Origin: Croceibacterium_A sp035626815
GTDB taxonomy: Bacteria; Pseudomonadota; Alphaproteobacteria; Sphingomonadales; Sphingomonadaceae
Reading direction: 5' to 3'
DNA length: 64,000 nucleotides
NCBI GenBank assembly: GCA_035626815.1
Contig: DASPMY010000029.1
Location: 1 to 64,000 of the forward strand
A program made the position numbers and the translations under genes. Position 1 is the stretch's first letter, and every line of letters starts with the position of its first letter. The notes beneath the pieces are model-generated. The model was not told the DNA's origin. It saw nothing but the letters and a program-made list of their open reading frames with translations, and did no database searches. Below are positions 17,960 to 26,796 of the stretch, one piece after another.

Positions 17960-18331
17960 ATGCCCGACCACCCACACTCCTTGGTCGCGATCGTTCCCTG
18001 CAACGACATCGCCGCCAGCACCGCGTTCTACGCGCGCCTCGGGCTCGAGCTGCTCAGCGACTACGGCAGCTACCGCATCCTCGGCGACGGCCGGGGCTGG
18101 CTGCTGCACTTGTCGGCGGAATCGCCCAAGGGCTGGGTCGTGCCGGGGCGCAATCCGAACGGGCTCTATCTCTACACCGCCGACGTCGATGGCCTTGTCG
18201 CGCGGTGCCCGGACCTGTTCCCGGGTGGGGGCCCCAACCACAAGCCGTGGGGCATGTACGAGGTTTCGCTGTCCGACCCCGACGGCACGCTGGTCCGGAT
18301 CGGCCGGCCGAGCGAGCTGGTGGGGGACTAG
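17960..18331 (+). CDS. VOC / glyoxalase-bleomycin-resistance fold protein
   Basis: 123-residue single-module vicinal-oxygen-chelate protein. The pattern SLVAIVPCNDIAASTAFYARLG at the start and MYEVSLSDPDGTLVRIGRPS at the end is typical of the superfamily (read in two pieces on either side of a lid loop). VOC proteins range from isomerases to drug-binding proteins; metal ligands cannot be assigned with confidence, so no substrate is proposed. It starts nine bases after smc and is probably its transcriptional passenger. Confidence 0.85.
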   Translation: MPDHPHSLVAIVPCNDIAASTAFYARLGLELLSDYGSYRILGDGRGWLLHLSAESPKGWVVPGRNPNGLYLYTADVDGLVARCPDLFPGGGPNHKPWGMYEVSLSDPDGTLVRIGRPSELVGD

Positions 18332-18388
18332 CCACACGACGCCGCATTCGCCGGTTGACCGCCGCCGGCTTTGCCGTTCAATGGCCCG

Positions 18389-18868
18389 GTGCACAGGGGT
18401 CGCGCTTCCTGCCTGCTGATGACGGCGCTCGTCGCGGCGGGCTGCGTCGACAGCGGCAACCGGGGGTGGGACCTCGGCCGCTGGTCCCCGCCGCTGGTCG
18501 CCCAAGCGCACGTCGAGGCGTTCCGCGGGGTCCACGAGGGGCGCATCGGGCTGCGCTGCATGGCCGGCGGGACGCCCACGGTGTTCGTCGAGACCTGGCG
18601 CCCGGTGACCGCCGGCGGGGCGGCGGTGGCGGCATCGATGACCTATCGCATCGGCGGCGAGGAGCATTCCGCGCCGGGACGGCTCGGCCCGCACGCGTTC
18701 GAGCTTCCCGCCGAGGCGACGCCGGAGCTGCTGCGGCAGCTCGAGCAGGCCTCGCGCATCGAGGTGCTGGTCCCACTCGACGGCGGCGGGGTGTACCCGG
18801 TGACCTTCGACGTCAGCGATTTCGCGCACGCGCACGACTGGGTGCGCGACGAATGCCGCCAACTGTGA
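18389..18868 (+). CDS. Putative lipoprotein of unknown function
   Basis: 159-residue protein not recognised. Start GTG 18389 is preferred because it yields a proper lipoprotein signal (RGRASCLLMTALVAAGC, lipobox VAAGC); the ATG at 18419 would leave too short an n-region. The mature protein has one more cysteine pair candidate (LRCMAGG and DECRQL), GGTPTVFVETWRPVTAGGAA and a C-terminal YPVTFDVSDFAHAHDWV. It may be a small envelope beta protein. It is followed by another small exported gene 22 bp downstream. Confidence 0.65.
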   Translation: MHRGRASCLLMTALVAAGCVDSGNRGWDLGRWSPPLVAQAHVEAFRGVHEGRIGLRCMAGGTPTVFVETWRPVTAGGAAVAASMTYRIGGEEHSAPGRLGPHAFELPAEATPELLRQLEQASRIEVLVPLDGGGVYPVTFDVSDFAHAHDWVRDECRQL

Positions 18869-18890
18869 AACCGACAACGGGGGTCTGCCC

Positions 18891-19235
18891 ATGAAAACCT
18901 GGATCAAGCTCGCGCTGATCTTCGCGCTGCTCGCCGCCGGCACCGCCTGGCTGCTTCTCGACGCGCAGCAGCGTGAGGCGCGCATGACCGCCAAGGGCAC
19001 GGCGCTGGTGACGGCGGTGACGTTCAAGCCGGACGACGAAAGCAGCAGCCTCGACGAGACCGAGTTCGCACTGCGCGTCACCGCCGGCGAGCGCTCGGTC
19101 GAGACGACCGACACCCTGCCCGGCGACCGCCGGGACGAGTTCCGCGAAGGGCACACCTTCACCGTGTGCTACAATCCGGCCGATCCGGCCGAGGCCGACA
19201 TCGAGCTGGATCCGGCGGTGGCCTGCGGAGCCTGA
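18891..19235 (+). CDS. Small membrane-anchored protein of unknown function
   Basis: 114-residue protein with one N-terminal membrane segment (WIKLALIFALLAAGTAWLLL) and a predicted beta-rich domain ending TVCYNPADPAEADIELDPAV. The phrase VCYNPADPAEADI resembles the end of DUF3592-type domains, which often follow a transmembrane helix, so that family is a possibility. It sits downstream of the lipoprotein gene on the same strand and is convergent with soxR (gap of four bases). Confidence 0.65.
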   Translation: MKTWIKLALIFALLAAGTAWLLLDAQQREARMTAKGTALVTAVTFKPDDESSSLDETEFALRVTAGERSVETTDTLPGDRRDEFREGHTFTVCYNPADPAEADIELDPAVACGA

Positions 19236-19239
19236 CGCC

Positions 19240-19677
19240 CTACCCGAGGATCGCCCGCGGGCCGGCGCCCTTGGCCCCCATCCGGTCGTCCTTGTTGTAG
19301 AGCTGGCACTTCTGCAGGCTGAGGCAGCCGCAGCCGATGCACTGGTCGAGCTGGTTGCGGGTGCGGGTCAGCAGGTTGATCCGCTGGTCGATCTCGAACC
19401 GCATCCGCCGGCTGATCGCCTGCCAGTCGCTCAGCGTCGGCGCGCGGCCTTGCGGCAGCTGGGCGAGCTGCGCCTCGATCTCGGCCAGCGCCAGGCCGAG
19501 CTTCTGGGCGATCAGGATGAAGCTGACCCGGCGGATGTCGGAGCGCAGGAAGCGGCGCTGGTTGCCTTGGGTGCGCAGCGACTGGAGCAGGCCCTTCTCC
19601 TCGTAGTAGCGGATCGCCGAGACGGCGACGCCGGTGCGCTCGGCGAGCCGGCCGATGGTGATGAAGGGGTCTGCCAT
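19240..19677 (-). CDS. soxR: Redox-sensitive transcriptional activator SoxR
   Basis: 145-residue MerR-family regulator. It has an N-terminal helix-turn-helix (ITIGRLAERTGVAVSAIRYY), a dimerisation helix, and the 2Fe-2S ligands Cys113, Cys116, Cys118 and Cys124 in CIGCGCLSLQKC, spacing C-x2-C-x-C-x5-C as in E. coli SoxR. Oxidation by redox-cycling compounds activates transcription in this family. ATG 19677 is the family start; the open frame to 19740 runs through the operator. The operator lies about 30 bp upstream, between soxR and a divergent glyoxalase gene; there is no soxS. Confidence 0.97.
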   Translation of the reverse strand: MADPFITIGRLAERTGVAVSAIRYYEEKGLLQSLRTQGNQRRFLRSDIRRVSFILIAQKLGLALAEIEAQLAQLPQGRAPTLSDWQAISRRMRFEIDQRINLLTRTRNQLDQCIGCGCLSLQKCQLYNKDDRMGAKGAGPRAILG

Positions 19678-19707
19678 GCGGTCCTGCCCGTCTCTTTTTT
19701 TGGTTGA

Positions 19708-19725
19708 CCTCAAGTTAGCTTGAGG
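19708..19725. promoter_or_regulatory. SoxR operator
   Basis: CCTCAAGTTAGCTTGAGG is an 18-bp near-perfect palindrome with the core of known SoxR boxes (CCTCAAGTTAACTTGAGG in E. coli soxS differs at one central base). It is centred between the soxR start (19677) and the divergent glyoxalase start (19818), so it could control both. The identification rests on the match plus the adjacent soxR gene. Confidence 0.92.
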
Positions 19726-19817
19726 TTGCACAAGAGACAAGCGCGATGATTCGCGCGCCGCCCGGCAGCGCGAGGTTCGCGTTCCGGCACAAGGCTTTAC
19801 GGCAGGAGTTTCGCACC

Positions 19818-20210
19818 ATGAGCCAAGGACGGATCGAGCACGTCAACCTGACCGTCAGCGACATCGAGCGCTCGGCGGCGCTATTCGAGCGGCTGCTCGG
19901 CTGGCGCCGACGCTGGCGCGGCGCGGCGATGAACGGCGGCGAGACCATCCACGTCGGCGACGACGCCACGTACCTGGCGCTCTATACCGACCGGCGCGAC
20001 CATGCGGGGCAGCGCAAGGGCCGCCCGCTCAACCACGTCGGCCTGCTGGTGGACGACCTCGACGCCGCCGAGCGCGTGGTCCGCGAGCACGGCTTCGAGC
20101 CCTGGGGCCACGACGACTACGAGCCGGGGCGCCGGTTCTACTTCTTCGACTGGGACGGCATCGAGTTCGAAGTGGTCAGCTATGCGCCGGCTCAGAAGCT
20201 CTCTTCGTAG
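19818..20210 (+). CDS. VOC family (glyoxalase-like) protein, likely SoxR target
   Basis: 130-residue vicinal-oxygen-chelate protein: RIEHVNLTVSDIERSAALFE starts the first module and NHVGLLVDDLDAAERVV the second, with FYFFDWDGIEFEVVSYA at the end. His and Glu residues at the usual metal positions (HVNL, NHVG, IEFEVV) are present. ATG 19818 follows GGCAGGAG. It is divergent from soxR across the SoxR operator, so it is probably induced by redox-active compounds, as small detoxifying genes often are in non-enteric SoxR regulons. Its 3' end overlaps gshA by 19 bp, tail to tail. Confidence 0.88.
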   Translation: MSQGRIEHVNLTVSDIERSAALFERLLGWRRRWRGAAMNGGETIHVGDDATYLALYTDRRDHAGQRKGRPLNHVGLLVDDLDAAERVVREHGFEPWGHDDYEPGRRFYFFDWDGIEFEVVSYAPAQKLSS

Positions 20211-21562
20211 ACCCGGGAGATGTCGCCGTCCCACTCGCCGTGGAACTTGTCGAGCAGGCGCTGGGCGGGGACCCGGCCGCTGGCGACGATTTCCTGCAGC
20301 GGCTCGAGGAAGCCCGCCTCGCTGTCCCCCCCGGCGTTGAACCGCGCGCGCGCGGTGAGGCCGGCGCTGGCGATCTCGAGCACCTCGCGGGCGAGGTCGC
20401 GCAGCAGCCCGCCGCCGGGCAGCGGCGCGTCGAGCGCGAGCTTGGGCACCGCCTCGCGCAGCGCCTCGCGCTCGTCCATCGACCAATGCTTGACCAGGTC
20501 CCACGCGGCGTCGAGCGCGGTGTCGTCGTAGAGCAGCCCGACCCACAGCGCCGGCAGCGCGCAGATGCGGTTCCACGGCCCGCCGTCGGCGCCGCGCATC
20601 TCGAGGAAGCTCTTCAGCCGCACTTCGGGGAAAGCGGTCGACAGGTGATCGGTCCAGTCGCTCGCGGTCGGCAGCTCGCCGGGCAGCGCCGGAAGCTTTC
20701 CGGCGAGGAAGTCGCGGAAGCTCTGGCCGGCGGCGTCGATGTACCGGCCGTCGCGGAACACGAAGTACATCGGCACGTCGAGCATGTAGTCGACGTAAGC
20801 CTCGTAGCCGAAGCCGTCCTCGAACACGAACGGCAGCATCCCCGTGCGGTGCGGGTCGGTGTCGGACCAGATGTGGCTGCGGTAGCTGAGGAAGCCGTTC
20901 GGCTGGCCTTCGGTGAACGGCGAGTTGGCGAACAGCGCGGTGGCGAGCGGCTGCAGGGCGAGGCCGACGCGGAACTTCTTGGCCATGTCGGCTTCGGAGC
21001 CGTAATCGAGGTTGGTCTGGATCGTGCAGGTGCGCAGCATCATGTCGAGCCCGAGCGCGCCGACGCGGGGCATGTGCCGCAGCATGATCGCGTAGCGCCC
21101 CTTGGGCATCACCGGCAGCTCGCTCCGCCGCTTGTCGGGCCACATGCCGAGCCCGAGGAAGCCGACGCCGCATTTCTCGCCGATCGCCTTGACCTGGTCC
21201 AGGTGGCGGCCGGTCTCGGCGCAGGTCTGGTGCAGGTTCTCGAGCGGCGCGCCCGACAGCTCGAGCTGGCCGGCGGGCTCGAGGCTGACGTTGCCGTCGG
21301 CGCCGGAGAGGGCGATGACCTGCCCGCCCTCCTCGATCGGCTCCCAGCCGAACTGCTGCATTTCCAGCAGGATGTCCCGGATGCCGCCGGGCTCGTCGTA
21401 CGACGGCGCGGCGTGGCTGCCGGTGCGATAGACGAGCTTCTCGTGCTCGGTGCCGATGCGCCAGGCCGCCCGCGGCTTCTCGCCCGCCTGCAACGGCGCG
21501 ACGAGCTGGTCGCGCCGCTCGATCGGCGGCTCTTTCCCCTCGGACACCTGACGCGTGCTCAT
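20192..21562 (-). CDS. gshA: Glutamate-cysteine ligase, plant/alphaproteobacterial type
   Basis: 456-residue ATP-dependent ligase for the first step of glutathione synthesis. Family landmarks are AAWRIGTEHEKLVYR near residue 35, GNVSLEPAGQLELSGAPLE, DMMLRTCTIQTNLDYGSE and RSHIWSDTDPHRTGMLPFVF. These belong to the plant-type (EgtA/GCL2-like) group rather than enteric GshA. The C-terminal tail GEWDGDISRVYEESF is typical. It is third in a minus-strand run after the alkylation-repair gene and rsmE. Its 3' end overlaps the SoxR-linked glyoxalase, which places glutathione synthesis beside the redox-response locus. Confidence 0.96.
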   Translation of the reverse strand: MSTRQVSEGKEPPIERRDQLVAPLQAGEKPRAAWRIGTEHEKLVYRTGSHAAPSYDEPGGIRDILLEMQQFGWEPIEEGGQVIALSGADGNVSLEPAGQLELSGAPLENLHQTCAETGRHLDQVKAIGEKCGVGFLGLGMWPDKRRSELPVMPKGRYAIMLRHMPRVGALGLDMMLRTCTIQTNLDYGSEADMAKKFRVGLALQPLATALFANSPFTEGQPNGFLSYRSHIWSDTDPHRTGMLPFVFEDGFGYEAYVDYMLDVPMYFVFRDGRYIDAAGQSFRDFLAGKLPALPGELPTASDWTDHLSTAFPEVRLKSFLEMRGADGGPWNRICALPALWVGLLYDDTALDAAWDLVKHWSMDEREALREAVPKLALDAPLPGGGLLRDLAREVLEIASAGLTARARFNAGGDSEAGFLEPLQEIVASGRVPAQRLLDKFHGEWDGDISRVYEESF

Positions 21563-21621
21563 GGGCGCGCCGCTAGCGGCAAGCGGCCGGGCGCGCCAGC
21601 GGCAAATTGCGGCGTGCCCGG

Positions 21622-22365
21622 CTACCAGTCGCCGGCGATCGCCATCCACAACGCGGTCGCCGCGATGGCGGCGGTCTCGCCGCGCAGGATGCGCGGGCCG
21701 AGCGAGACCGGCCGGGCGTGCGGCAGCGCGCGGACGGCCTCGCGCTCGGCGTCGTCGAACCCGCCCTCGGGCCCGATCAGCAGCGCCGCGGGCCCTTCGC
21801 GCGCGGCGAACTGCGCGGCGGCGGGCGCCCCGCCCTGCTCGTCGGCGAAGAACAGCCGGCGCTCGGCGGGCCAGCCGCGCAGCAAGGCGTCGAGCTTCGC
21901 CGGCTCGGCCAGCTCGGGCAGCGCGGTGCGCGCGCACTGCTCGGCCGCTTCGGTCACCACGGCGTGCGCGCGCTCCAGGTTGAGCCGGTCGGCGACGCAG
22001 CGCCGCGCGAGCACCGGCTGGATGCGGCGGACGCCGAGCTCGGTGGCCTTCTCGAGCACGAGGTCGAAGCGGTCCTTCTTGAGCAGCGCCGCGCACAGCC
22101 AGAAATCGGGCACCGGCTCGCGCGCGCGCAGCAGCTCGAGCGGACGCAGGGTCACCTCGCGCTTGCCCACATCGGCCACTTCGGCCGCCCACTCGCCGGT
22201 CCGGTCGTCGCACAGGATCACCGTGGCGCCCCCGGCGACGCGCATGACCCGGGCGAGGTAATGGGCCTGGTTGCCCGCGACGACGACCGCCTGCCCGGGA
22301 GCCAGCGGACCGGCGACGAACAGCCGCGGGGCGCTGCGCGGCGGCCAGGCGGGCGTCGCCGGCAT
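21622..22365 (-). CDS. rsmE: 16S rRNA (uracil-1498-N3)-methyltransferase RsmE
   Basis: 247-residue SPOUT-fold methyltransferase that methylates U1498 of 16S rRNA. An N-terminal PUA-like part (LFVAGPLAPGQAVVVAGNQA, HYLARVMRV) precedes the knot domain with KKDRFDLVLEKATELGVRRI and the SAM loop LLIGPEGGFDDAEREAV, then SLGPRILRGETAAIAA. Length is normal. It overlaps the upstream alkylation-repair gene by one base (ATGA) and is followed by gshA 59 bp on. Confidence 0.96.
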   Translation of the reverse strand: MPATPAWPPRSAPRLFVAGPLAPGQAVVVAGNQAHYLARVMRVAGGATVILCDDRTGEWAAEVADVGKREVTLRPLELLRAREPVPDFWLCAALLKKDRFDLVLEKATELGVRRIQPVLARRCVADRLNLERAHAVVTEAAEQCARTALPELAEPAKLDALLRGWPAERRLFFADEQGGAPAAAQFAAREGPAALLIGPEGGFDDAEREAVRALPHARPVSLGPRILRGETAAIAATALWMAIAGDW

Positions 22366-23069
22366 CAGGCTGCGCCGCCGATATGCTTGAGCGCCTCGCG
22401 GCGGCTCAGCGGGCTGAGCGAGGCGGCGTTGCGCGCGACGTAGTGCCGCACCTCATCGGGGTCGGTCCGTGCATATTGCCGGAGCGCCCAGCCGATCGCC
22501 TTGTTGAGAAAGAATTCCTTCGATCCGAGCGATGGCTCGATGCACCGGAAAAGCAGCTCGGGATCGGTCCGCGCGCCGGCCTTGATCTGGTGCAGGATCG
22601 CGGCGCGGCGCTTCCACATGTCGGCATCGCTGCTCCAGGCGAGCATTGCCAGGTCCATCGCCGGGCCGACGTACTCCGCCATCGTCCACAGCCGCTGCGT
22701 GGCGATGGCATCGACGTAATCCCACCACGCGCCGGTGACGACCATCTCCTCGTACATCGGCAGCGACGACAACGTGTGGTACGGAAGCGCCGCTCTCACC
22801 CCGGACAGCTCGATCGCCGCGTAGCGCTCCTCGCGGAACTCCGCTCCGCGCCAGAGCGACAGCACGTCGATCCGCCACGACCGCGCATTGCTCCATTCGA
22901 GGCCGGCGAACAGCTCGCGGCAGATCTTGCGCAGCGGCACGGCGGAAACGCCCAGATAGGGCATCGCCGACTTCATGTAGGCCTGCATGCCGGGCGCGCG
23001 GGCGGGGTCGGCGACCTGGCGCAGGCGCTCGCGGAGCATCGGCAGCAGCGGCGGCGGCGCGGCAGGCAT
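22365..23069 (-). CDS. DNA alkylation repair protein (AlkD-like HEAT repeat)
   Basis: 234-residue all-helical protein of the DNA alkylation repair (AlkD) family, glycosylases built of HEAT-like repeats that excise 3- and 7-alkylpurines. Recognisable are MPYLGVSAVPLRKICREL near residue 35, WWDYVDAIATQRLW and the C-terminal SKEFFLNKAIGWALRQYA then RHYVARNAASLSPLSRREAL. The WWDxVD pattern carries the catalytic Asp of AlkD-type enzymes. It shares one base with rsmE and is divergent from ubiA across a 39-bp gap. Confidence 0.9.
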   Translation of the reverse strand: MPAAPPPLLPMLRERLRQVADPARAPGMQAYMKSAMPYLGVSAVPLRKICRELFAGLEWSNARSWRIDVLSLWRGAEFREERYAAIELSGVRAALPYHTLSSLPMYEEMVVTGAWWDYVDAIATQRLWTMAEYVGPAMDLAMLAWSSDADMWKRRAAILHQIKAGARTDPELLFRCIEPSLGSKEFFLNKAIGWALRQYARTDPDEVRHYVARNAASLSPLSRREALKHIGGAA

Positions 23070-23108
23070 GGCTAGGCACTATCGGCGGTGCCCGCTAGGA
23101 CGCAAGCG

Positions 23109-24011
23109 ATGTCCGACGCGATCGTCCCCGACAGCCAGCACCGCGGCCTGGTGGCCCGGCTGCCGCGGCTGCCGCGGGACCTGGCACAGCTCGCCCGGTT
23201 CGACCGGCCGATCGGCTGGTGGCTGCTGTTCTGGCCGTGCGCCTGGGGCGTGTGGCTCGCCGGCGCCGGTCCGCGGTGGCCCCTGGTGCTGTGGCTGCTG
23301 CTCGGGGCGATCGCGATGCGCGGCGCGGGCTGCGTGTACAACGACATCGTCGATGCCGATCTCGACCGCCAGGTGGCGCGCACCGCCAGCCGGCCGGTCG
23401 CCAGCGGGCGGGTGAGCCCGCGGGCGGCCTGGGCCTGGCTGCTGGCGCTGTGCGCGGTCGGTCTCGTGGTGCTGCTGCAGTTGCGCTGGCCCGCCCAGCT
23501 CGTCGCGCTCGCCAGCCTCGCGCTGGTCGCCGCCTACCCGTTCATGAAGCGGATCACCTGGTGGCCGCAGGCGTGGCTCGGGCTGGTGTTCACCTGGGGC
23601 GCGCCGGTCGGCTGGACCGCGCTGCGCTCCGATCGCCTCGACGTGATGCTCGCGCTCTATGCCGGGTCGATCTTCTGGTGCGTCGGCTACGACACGATCT
23701 ACGCGCTGCAGGACCGCGAGGACGACGCGATGGTCGGCATCGGCTCGAGCGCGCTGCGGCTCGGCGACAATGTGCGCGCCGGGGTCATCGCGTTCTACTG
23801 CCTCGCGGTCACCGGCTGGGGCCTCGCCTTCTGGCTGCTCCGCGAGGACTGGCTGGCGCTGCTCGCGCTGGCCCCCGCCGCGCTGCACCTGATGTGGCAG
23901 GCGTCCACGGTCGAGCCGGGCGATGCCGACAATGCGCTGGCCCGCTTCCGCTCGAACCGTTTCGCCGGCCTGCTGGTCGCCGCCGGGTGCTACGTCGTCG
24001 GCAACGCCTGA
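23109..24011 (+). CDS. ubiA: 4-hydroxybenzoate polyprenyltransferase
   Basis: 300-residue membrane prenyltransferase that attaches the polyprenyl tail to 4-hydroxybenzoate in ubiquinone synthesis. The first Asp-rich motif is NDIVDADLDRQVARTASRPV (Asp79, Asp82), the second YDTIYALQDREDDAMVG. About eight membrane segments are visible. ATG 23109 (MSDAIVPDSQ) is preferred to ATG 23088 because it avoids overlap with the divergent promoter region. The start RFDRPIGWWLLFWPCAWGVW is a family signature. Confidence 0.95.
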   Translation: MSDAIVPDSQHRGLVARLPRLPRDLAQLARFDRPIGWWLLFWPCAWGVWLAGAGPRWPLVLWLLLGAIAMRGAGCVYNDIVDADLDRQVARTASRPVASGRVSPRAAWAWLLALCAVGLVVLLQLRWPAQLVALASLALVAAYPFMKRITWWPQAWLGLVFTWGAPVGWTALRSDRLDVMLALYAGSIFWCVGYDTIYALQDREDDAMVGIGSSALRLGDNVRAGVIAFYCLAVTGWGLAFWLLREDWLALLALAPAALHLMWQASTVEPGDADNALARFRSNRFAGLLVAAGCYVVGNA

Positions 24012-24015
24012 CGCG

Positions 24016-25371
24016 TCACTCCGCCGGCTCGGGCTGCAGCGACTCGTGCGAGCGCATCCGCGCGGCCAAGCGCGTCAGCGGCGCGGTGATCAGGCCGTGC
24101 ACCGCCATCCACGCGTGATAGTCGCGGTACTTCGGGTCCTCGGCGAGGAGGTGGGCTTCCTCGGTCCGCGCGCGCCAGTAGTAGATCGCGCTGACCATGC
24201 CGAGGAACACCGCGTTGCGGATCGCCTCGACCGGCGAGCCGGTCGTCACCAGGAACGGCATCGCGGTGAACCACCAGAACAGGTTCTTGGCGAGGTACGC
24301 CGGGTGCCGGGTGAAGCGGTACGGGCCGTTGGTGAGGACGCCGCGGTAGGTCAGGTTTGAGAAGCGGATGCCGAAGGCGAGCGTCGCCCAGGCATAGATG
24401 GCGGTGAGGAACACCAGCCCCGCGGCCCACGCCCACAGCACCGCCCCGTGCCCGGCCAGCCAGTAGCCCCACCCGGCGGTGTGATACTCGTACTGGATCA
24501 TCCCGCCCTCGCCCATGAAGGCGTAGACCAGCGGCGGGTAGCAGATCATCGCCGCCAGCCACCCGCCGAGGAACGGGTTGCCGCTGCGGATGTGCGCGTC
24601 GAACGGGCGCAGCGTGAGCAGGTAGCCGACCGTGCCGATCTGCACGTCGATCACGAACAGCAGCTCGAACAGCGCGGCGCCCAGGCGCACCGGATCGCCG
24701 GCGATCGCGCCGAGGTCCGCTTCGACGACCGCGGCGAAGCCCGCCGGGAGGATCGAGATCATGAACGCGCTGAAGAAGCCCTTGATGATCCACGCCCGCC
24801 AGTGGCGCTTGACTTCGGCCGGCTCCCACCGCGCGTTGCCGAACAGCATCGCGCCGAAATGCCAGGCATGGTCGCGCGGCTCGACGAGGTAGCGGTCGAG
24901 CCACAGCACGTAAGGCACCGACAGCACGACCAGCGGCCCGGCCGCGAGCGCGATCGTGCGCATCGCGAACAGGTATTGCCCGTCCCAGTACCACCGTCCG
25001 AGCGCGTAGAGCGCGGCGATGATCAGCCAGGTGATCCACAGCCCGGCGATCTTGGTCACCGAGACGTCGAGCACCGCCGACAACGGGCGCGGGCGGCGCC
25101 AGTCGATCCCGGTCGACGCGCGGCGGTGGACCTTGTCGACCAGCACCGACCAGGCGGCCATGGCGAGGCCCGTCAGCGCCATCGCCAGCAGCGCCGAGTG
25201 CGGTCCCGAAAGCCGTTCGCGCGGCCCCGGAAAGTCGAGCGCGCCGGCGATCTCCGGCCACAGCCGGGCGACGGCGATCCACGCCAGCAGCGCCGCCAGG
25301 CCGACGAACCCGACCCACGGCGAAACGTCGCTGGCCGGCGGCCGCGCGGGCACGGGGGAAGGCGCGCTCAT
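24016..25371 (-). CDS. Isoprenylcysteine/phospholipid methyltransferase-like membrane protein
   Basis: 451-residue polytopic membrane protein with around nine hydrophobic segments. The last third matches the ICMT/PEMT-type methyltransferase module: RGVLTNGPYRFTRHPAYLAK, then RARTEEAHLLAEDPKYRDY, which contain the RHPxY and EE motifs used to bind SAM and the lipid headgroup. The N-terminal two thirds are specific to a longer family of unknown substrate. Convergent with ubiA (four bases apart). Lipid or quinone modification is possible, but not shown. Confidence 0.78.
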   Translation of the reverse strand: MSAPSPVPARPPASDVSPWVGFVGLAALLAWIAVARLWPEIAGALDFPGPRERLSGPHSALLAMALTGLAMAAWSVLVDKVHRRASTGIDWRRPRPLSAVLDVSVTKIAGLWITWLIIAALYALGRWYWDGQYLFAMRTIALAAGPLVVLSVPYVLWLDRYLVEPRDHAWHFGAMLFGNARWEPAEVKRHWRAWIIKGFFSAFMISILPAGFAAVVEADLGAIAGDPVRLGAALFELLFVIDVQIGTVGYLLTLRPFDAHIRSGNPFLGGWLAAMICYPPLVYAFMGEGGMIQYEYHTAGWGYWLAGHGAVLWAWAAGLVFLTAIYAWATLAFGIRFSNLTYRGVLTNGPYRFTRHPAYLAKNLFWWFTAMPFLVTTGSPVEAIRNAVFLGMVSAIYYWRARTEEAHLLAEDPKYRDYHAWMAVHGLITAPLTRLAARMRSHESLQPEPAE

Positions 25372-25423
25372 GCGCGCGGCCTAGCGCACAAGGGTTAAAG
25401 GGCGGGTAAAGCCCTGCCCGGCG

Positions 25424-26782
25424 TCAGCGCCAGGCGGTGATGCGCCCGCCGTCGTCGAGGATGAACAGCGTGCCCGCGGCGACGATCGGCGGCAGCGAGA
25501 CCGACTGGTCGAGGTCGGCGAACGGCGCCGCGGCGCCGGTCATCACGTCGACCGAGACGACGTCGCCCTCGGAGCTGGCGATCCACAGCCGGTTGTTGGC
25601 CAGCACCGGCCCGGTCCAGAAGATCGGCCCGGTCTTGTTCTTCGGGCTGTCCCACCGCTCGAGCTGGGTGACCCAGCGGACGCGGCCGGTCGAGCGGGCG
25701 ATCGCCAGCAGCCGGGCGTCGTCGGTCAGCGTGAACAGCCACTCGCCGGCGACCGCGGGGGTCGAGATCCCGGCCAGGCTCAGCTCCCACAGGCGCTGGC
25801 CGGTGACCAGCTCGTAGGCCGCCATCCGCCCGCCCTGGCCGAGCGCGTAGACGCGGCCGCTGTCGATGATCGGGTCGGCGTCGACGTCGGTCAGCGTGCC
25901 GACCTGGGTCGAGATCGAGGTCCGCGCGAGCGCGTCGGACCACAGCTCGCGGCCGTTCTCGTAGCGGTAGGCGACGAGCTCGCCCGACGAGTAGCCGGCG
26001 ATCACCGTGCCTTGCCCCGCCGCCGGGGCGGCGACGCCGAACACGCCCGAGGCCGCGCTCGCGGCTGCCTTGTCCCACACCGGGGCGCCGTCGGTGATGC
26101 CGAGCGCGTGGATCTGGTTGTCCTGCGTCATCACGTAGACCGCGTTGAACGCCACCGTTGGCGAGCCGCGGAGCGGGCCGGCCGGCGTCTTGCGCCACAC
26201 CTCGCCGCCGGTCTGCGCGTCGAGCACGACCACGTCGCCGGCCCCGCTGGTGGCGTAGACGCGGCCTTCGAAGTAGCTCGCCCCGCCGCCGAACGCGGAA
26301 TCCTCGAGATCGTCGGACACGTCGATCCGGTGCTCCCAGCGGCGGGCGCCGGTGGCGGCGTCGAACGCGTGGATGACGTTGTCGGTATCGACCGCGAACA
26401 GCATCCCGCCGCCGGTCACGGGGGCTGCGGCGAGGCGCCGCCGGCTGCTGTTCCCGGCGATGCTCGCGGTCCACGCGCGCGCGGGGGCGGCGGACAGCAT
26501 CAGGTGCCCGGCGGCCTTGGCGGCGTTGCCGCCGGCCTGCGGCCAGTCGGCGTTCTCCTGGGCGGGGGGCAGCACGACCGCGACCGCGGCCAGCGCCGGG
26601 TCGGCCTTGACGTCGTTGTCGACCCGCGAGAGGATCGGCGTGCGGTTGCCGATCGTCGGCGTGGACGGATCCTTGCCGTCGCCGCCGATCCCCAGCGTGC
26701 CGCAGGCGGCGAGGCCGGCCGCGAGCAGCGGCAAGGCGAGGCAGCGGGCCCGCAACCGGGCGGGGCGGAAAGTCACATCCAT
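25424..26782 (-). CDS. bamB: Outer membrane assembly lipoprotein BamB-like PQQ-type beta-propeller
   Basis: 452-residue lipoprotein (signal RCLALPLLAAGLAACGTLG, lipobox LAAC) with repeated PQQ-like blades (for example DAATGARRWEHRI, DAQTGGEVWRKTPAG, ENGRELWSDA, VTGQRLWELSLAG), as in BamB, the BAM-complex scaffold for outer membrane protein insertion. ATG 26782 follows GAGGGTGG; an ATG at 26800 overlaps the upstream stop (ATGA) and cannot be excluded. It is coupled to an upstream TPR membrane protein, the same partner (YfgM) found beside bamB in enterobacteria. Sequence identity to E. coli BamB is likely low. Confidence 0.88.
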   Translation of the reverse strand: MDVTFRPARLRARCLALPLLAAGLAACGTLGIGGDGKDPSTPTIGNRTPILSRVDNDVKADPALAAVAVVLPPAQENADWPQAGGNAAKAAGHLMLSAAPARAWTASIAGNSSRRRLAAAPVTGGGMLFAVDTDNVIHAFDAATGARRWEHRIDVSDDLEDSAFGGGASYFEGRVYATSGAGDVVVLDAQTGGEVWRKTPAGPLRGSPTVAFNAVYVMTQDNQIHALGITDGAPVWDKAAASAASGVFGVAAPAAGQGTVIAGYSSGELVAYRYENGRELWSDALARTSISTQVGTLTDVDADPIIDSGRVYALGQGGRMAAYELVTGQRLWELSLAGISTPAVAGEWLFTLTDDARLLAIARSTGRVRWVTQLERWDSPKNKTGPIFWTGPVLANNRLWIASSEGDVVSVDVMTGAAAPFADLDQSVSLPPIVAAGTLFILDDGGRITAWR

Positions 26783-26796
26783 CGGTCGGTCCACCC

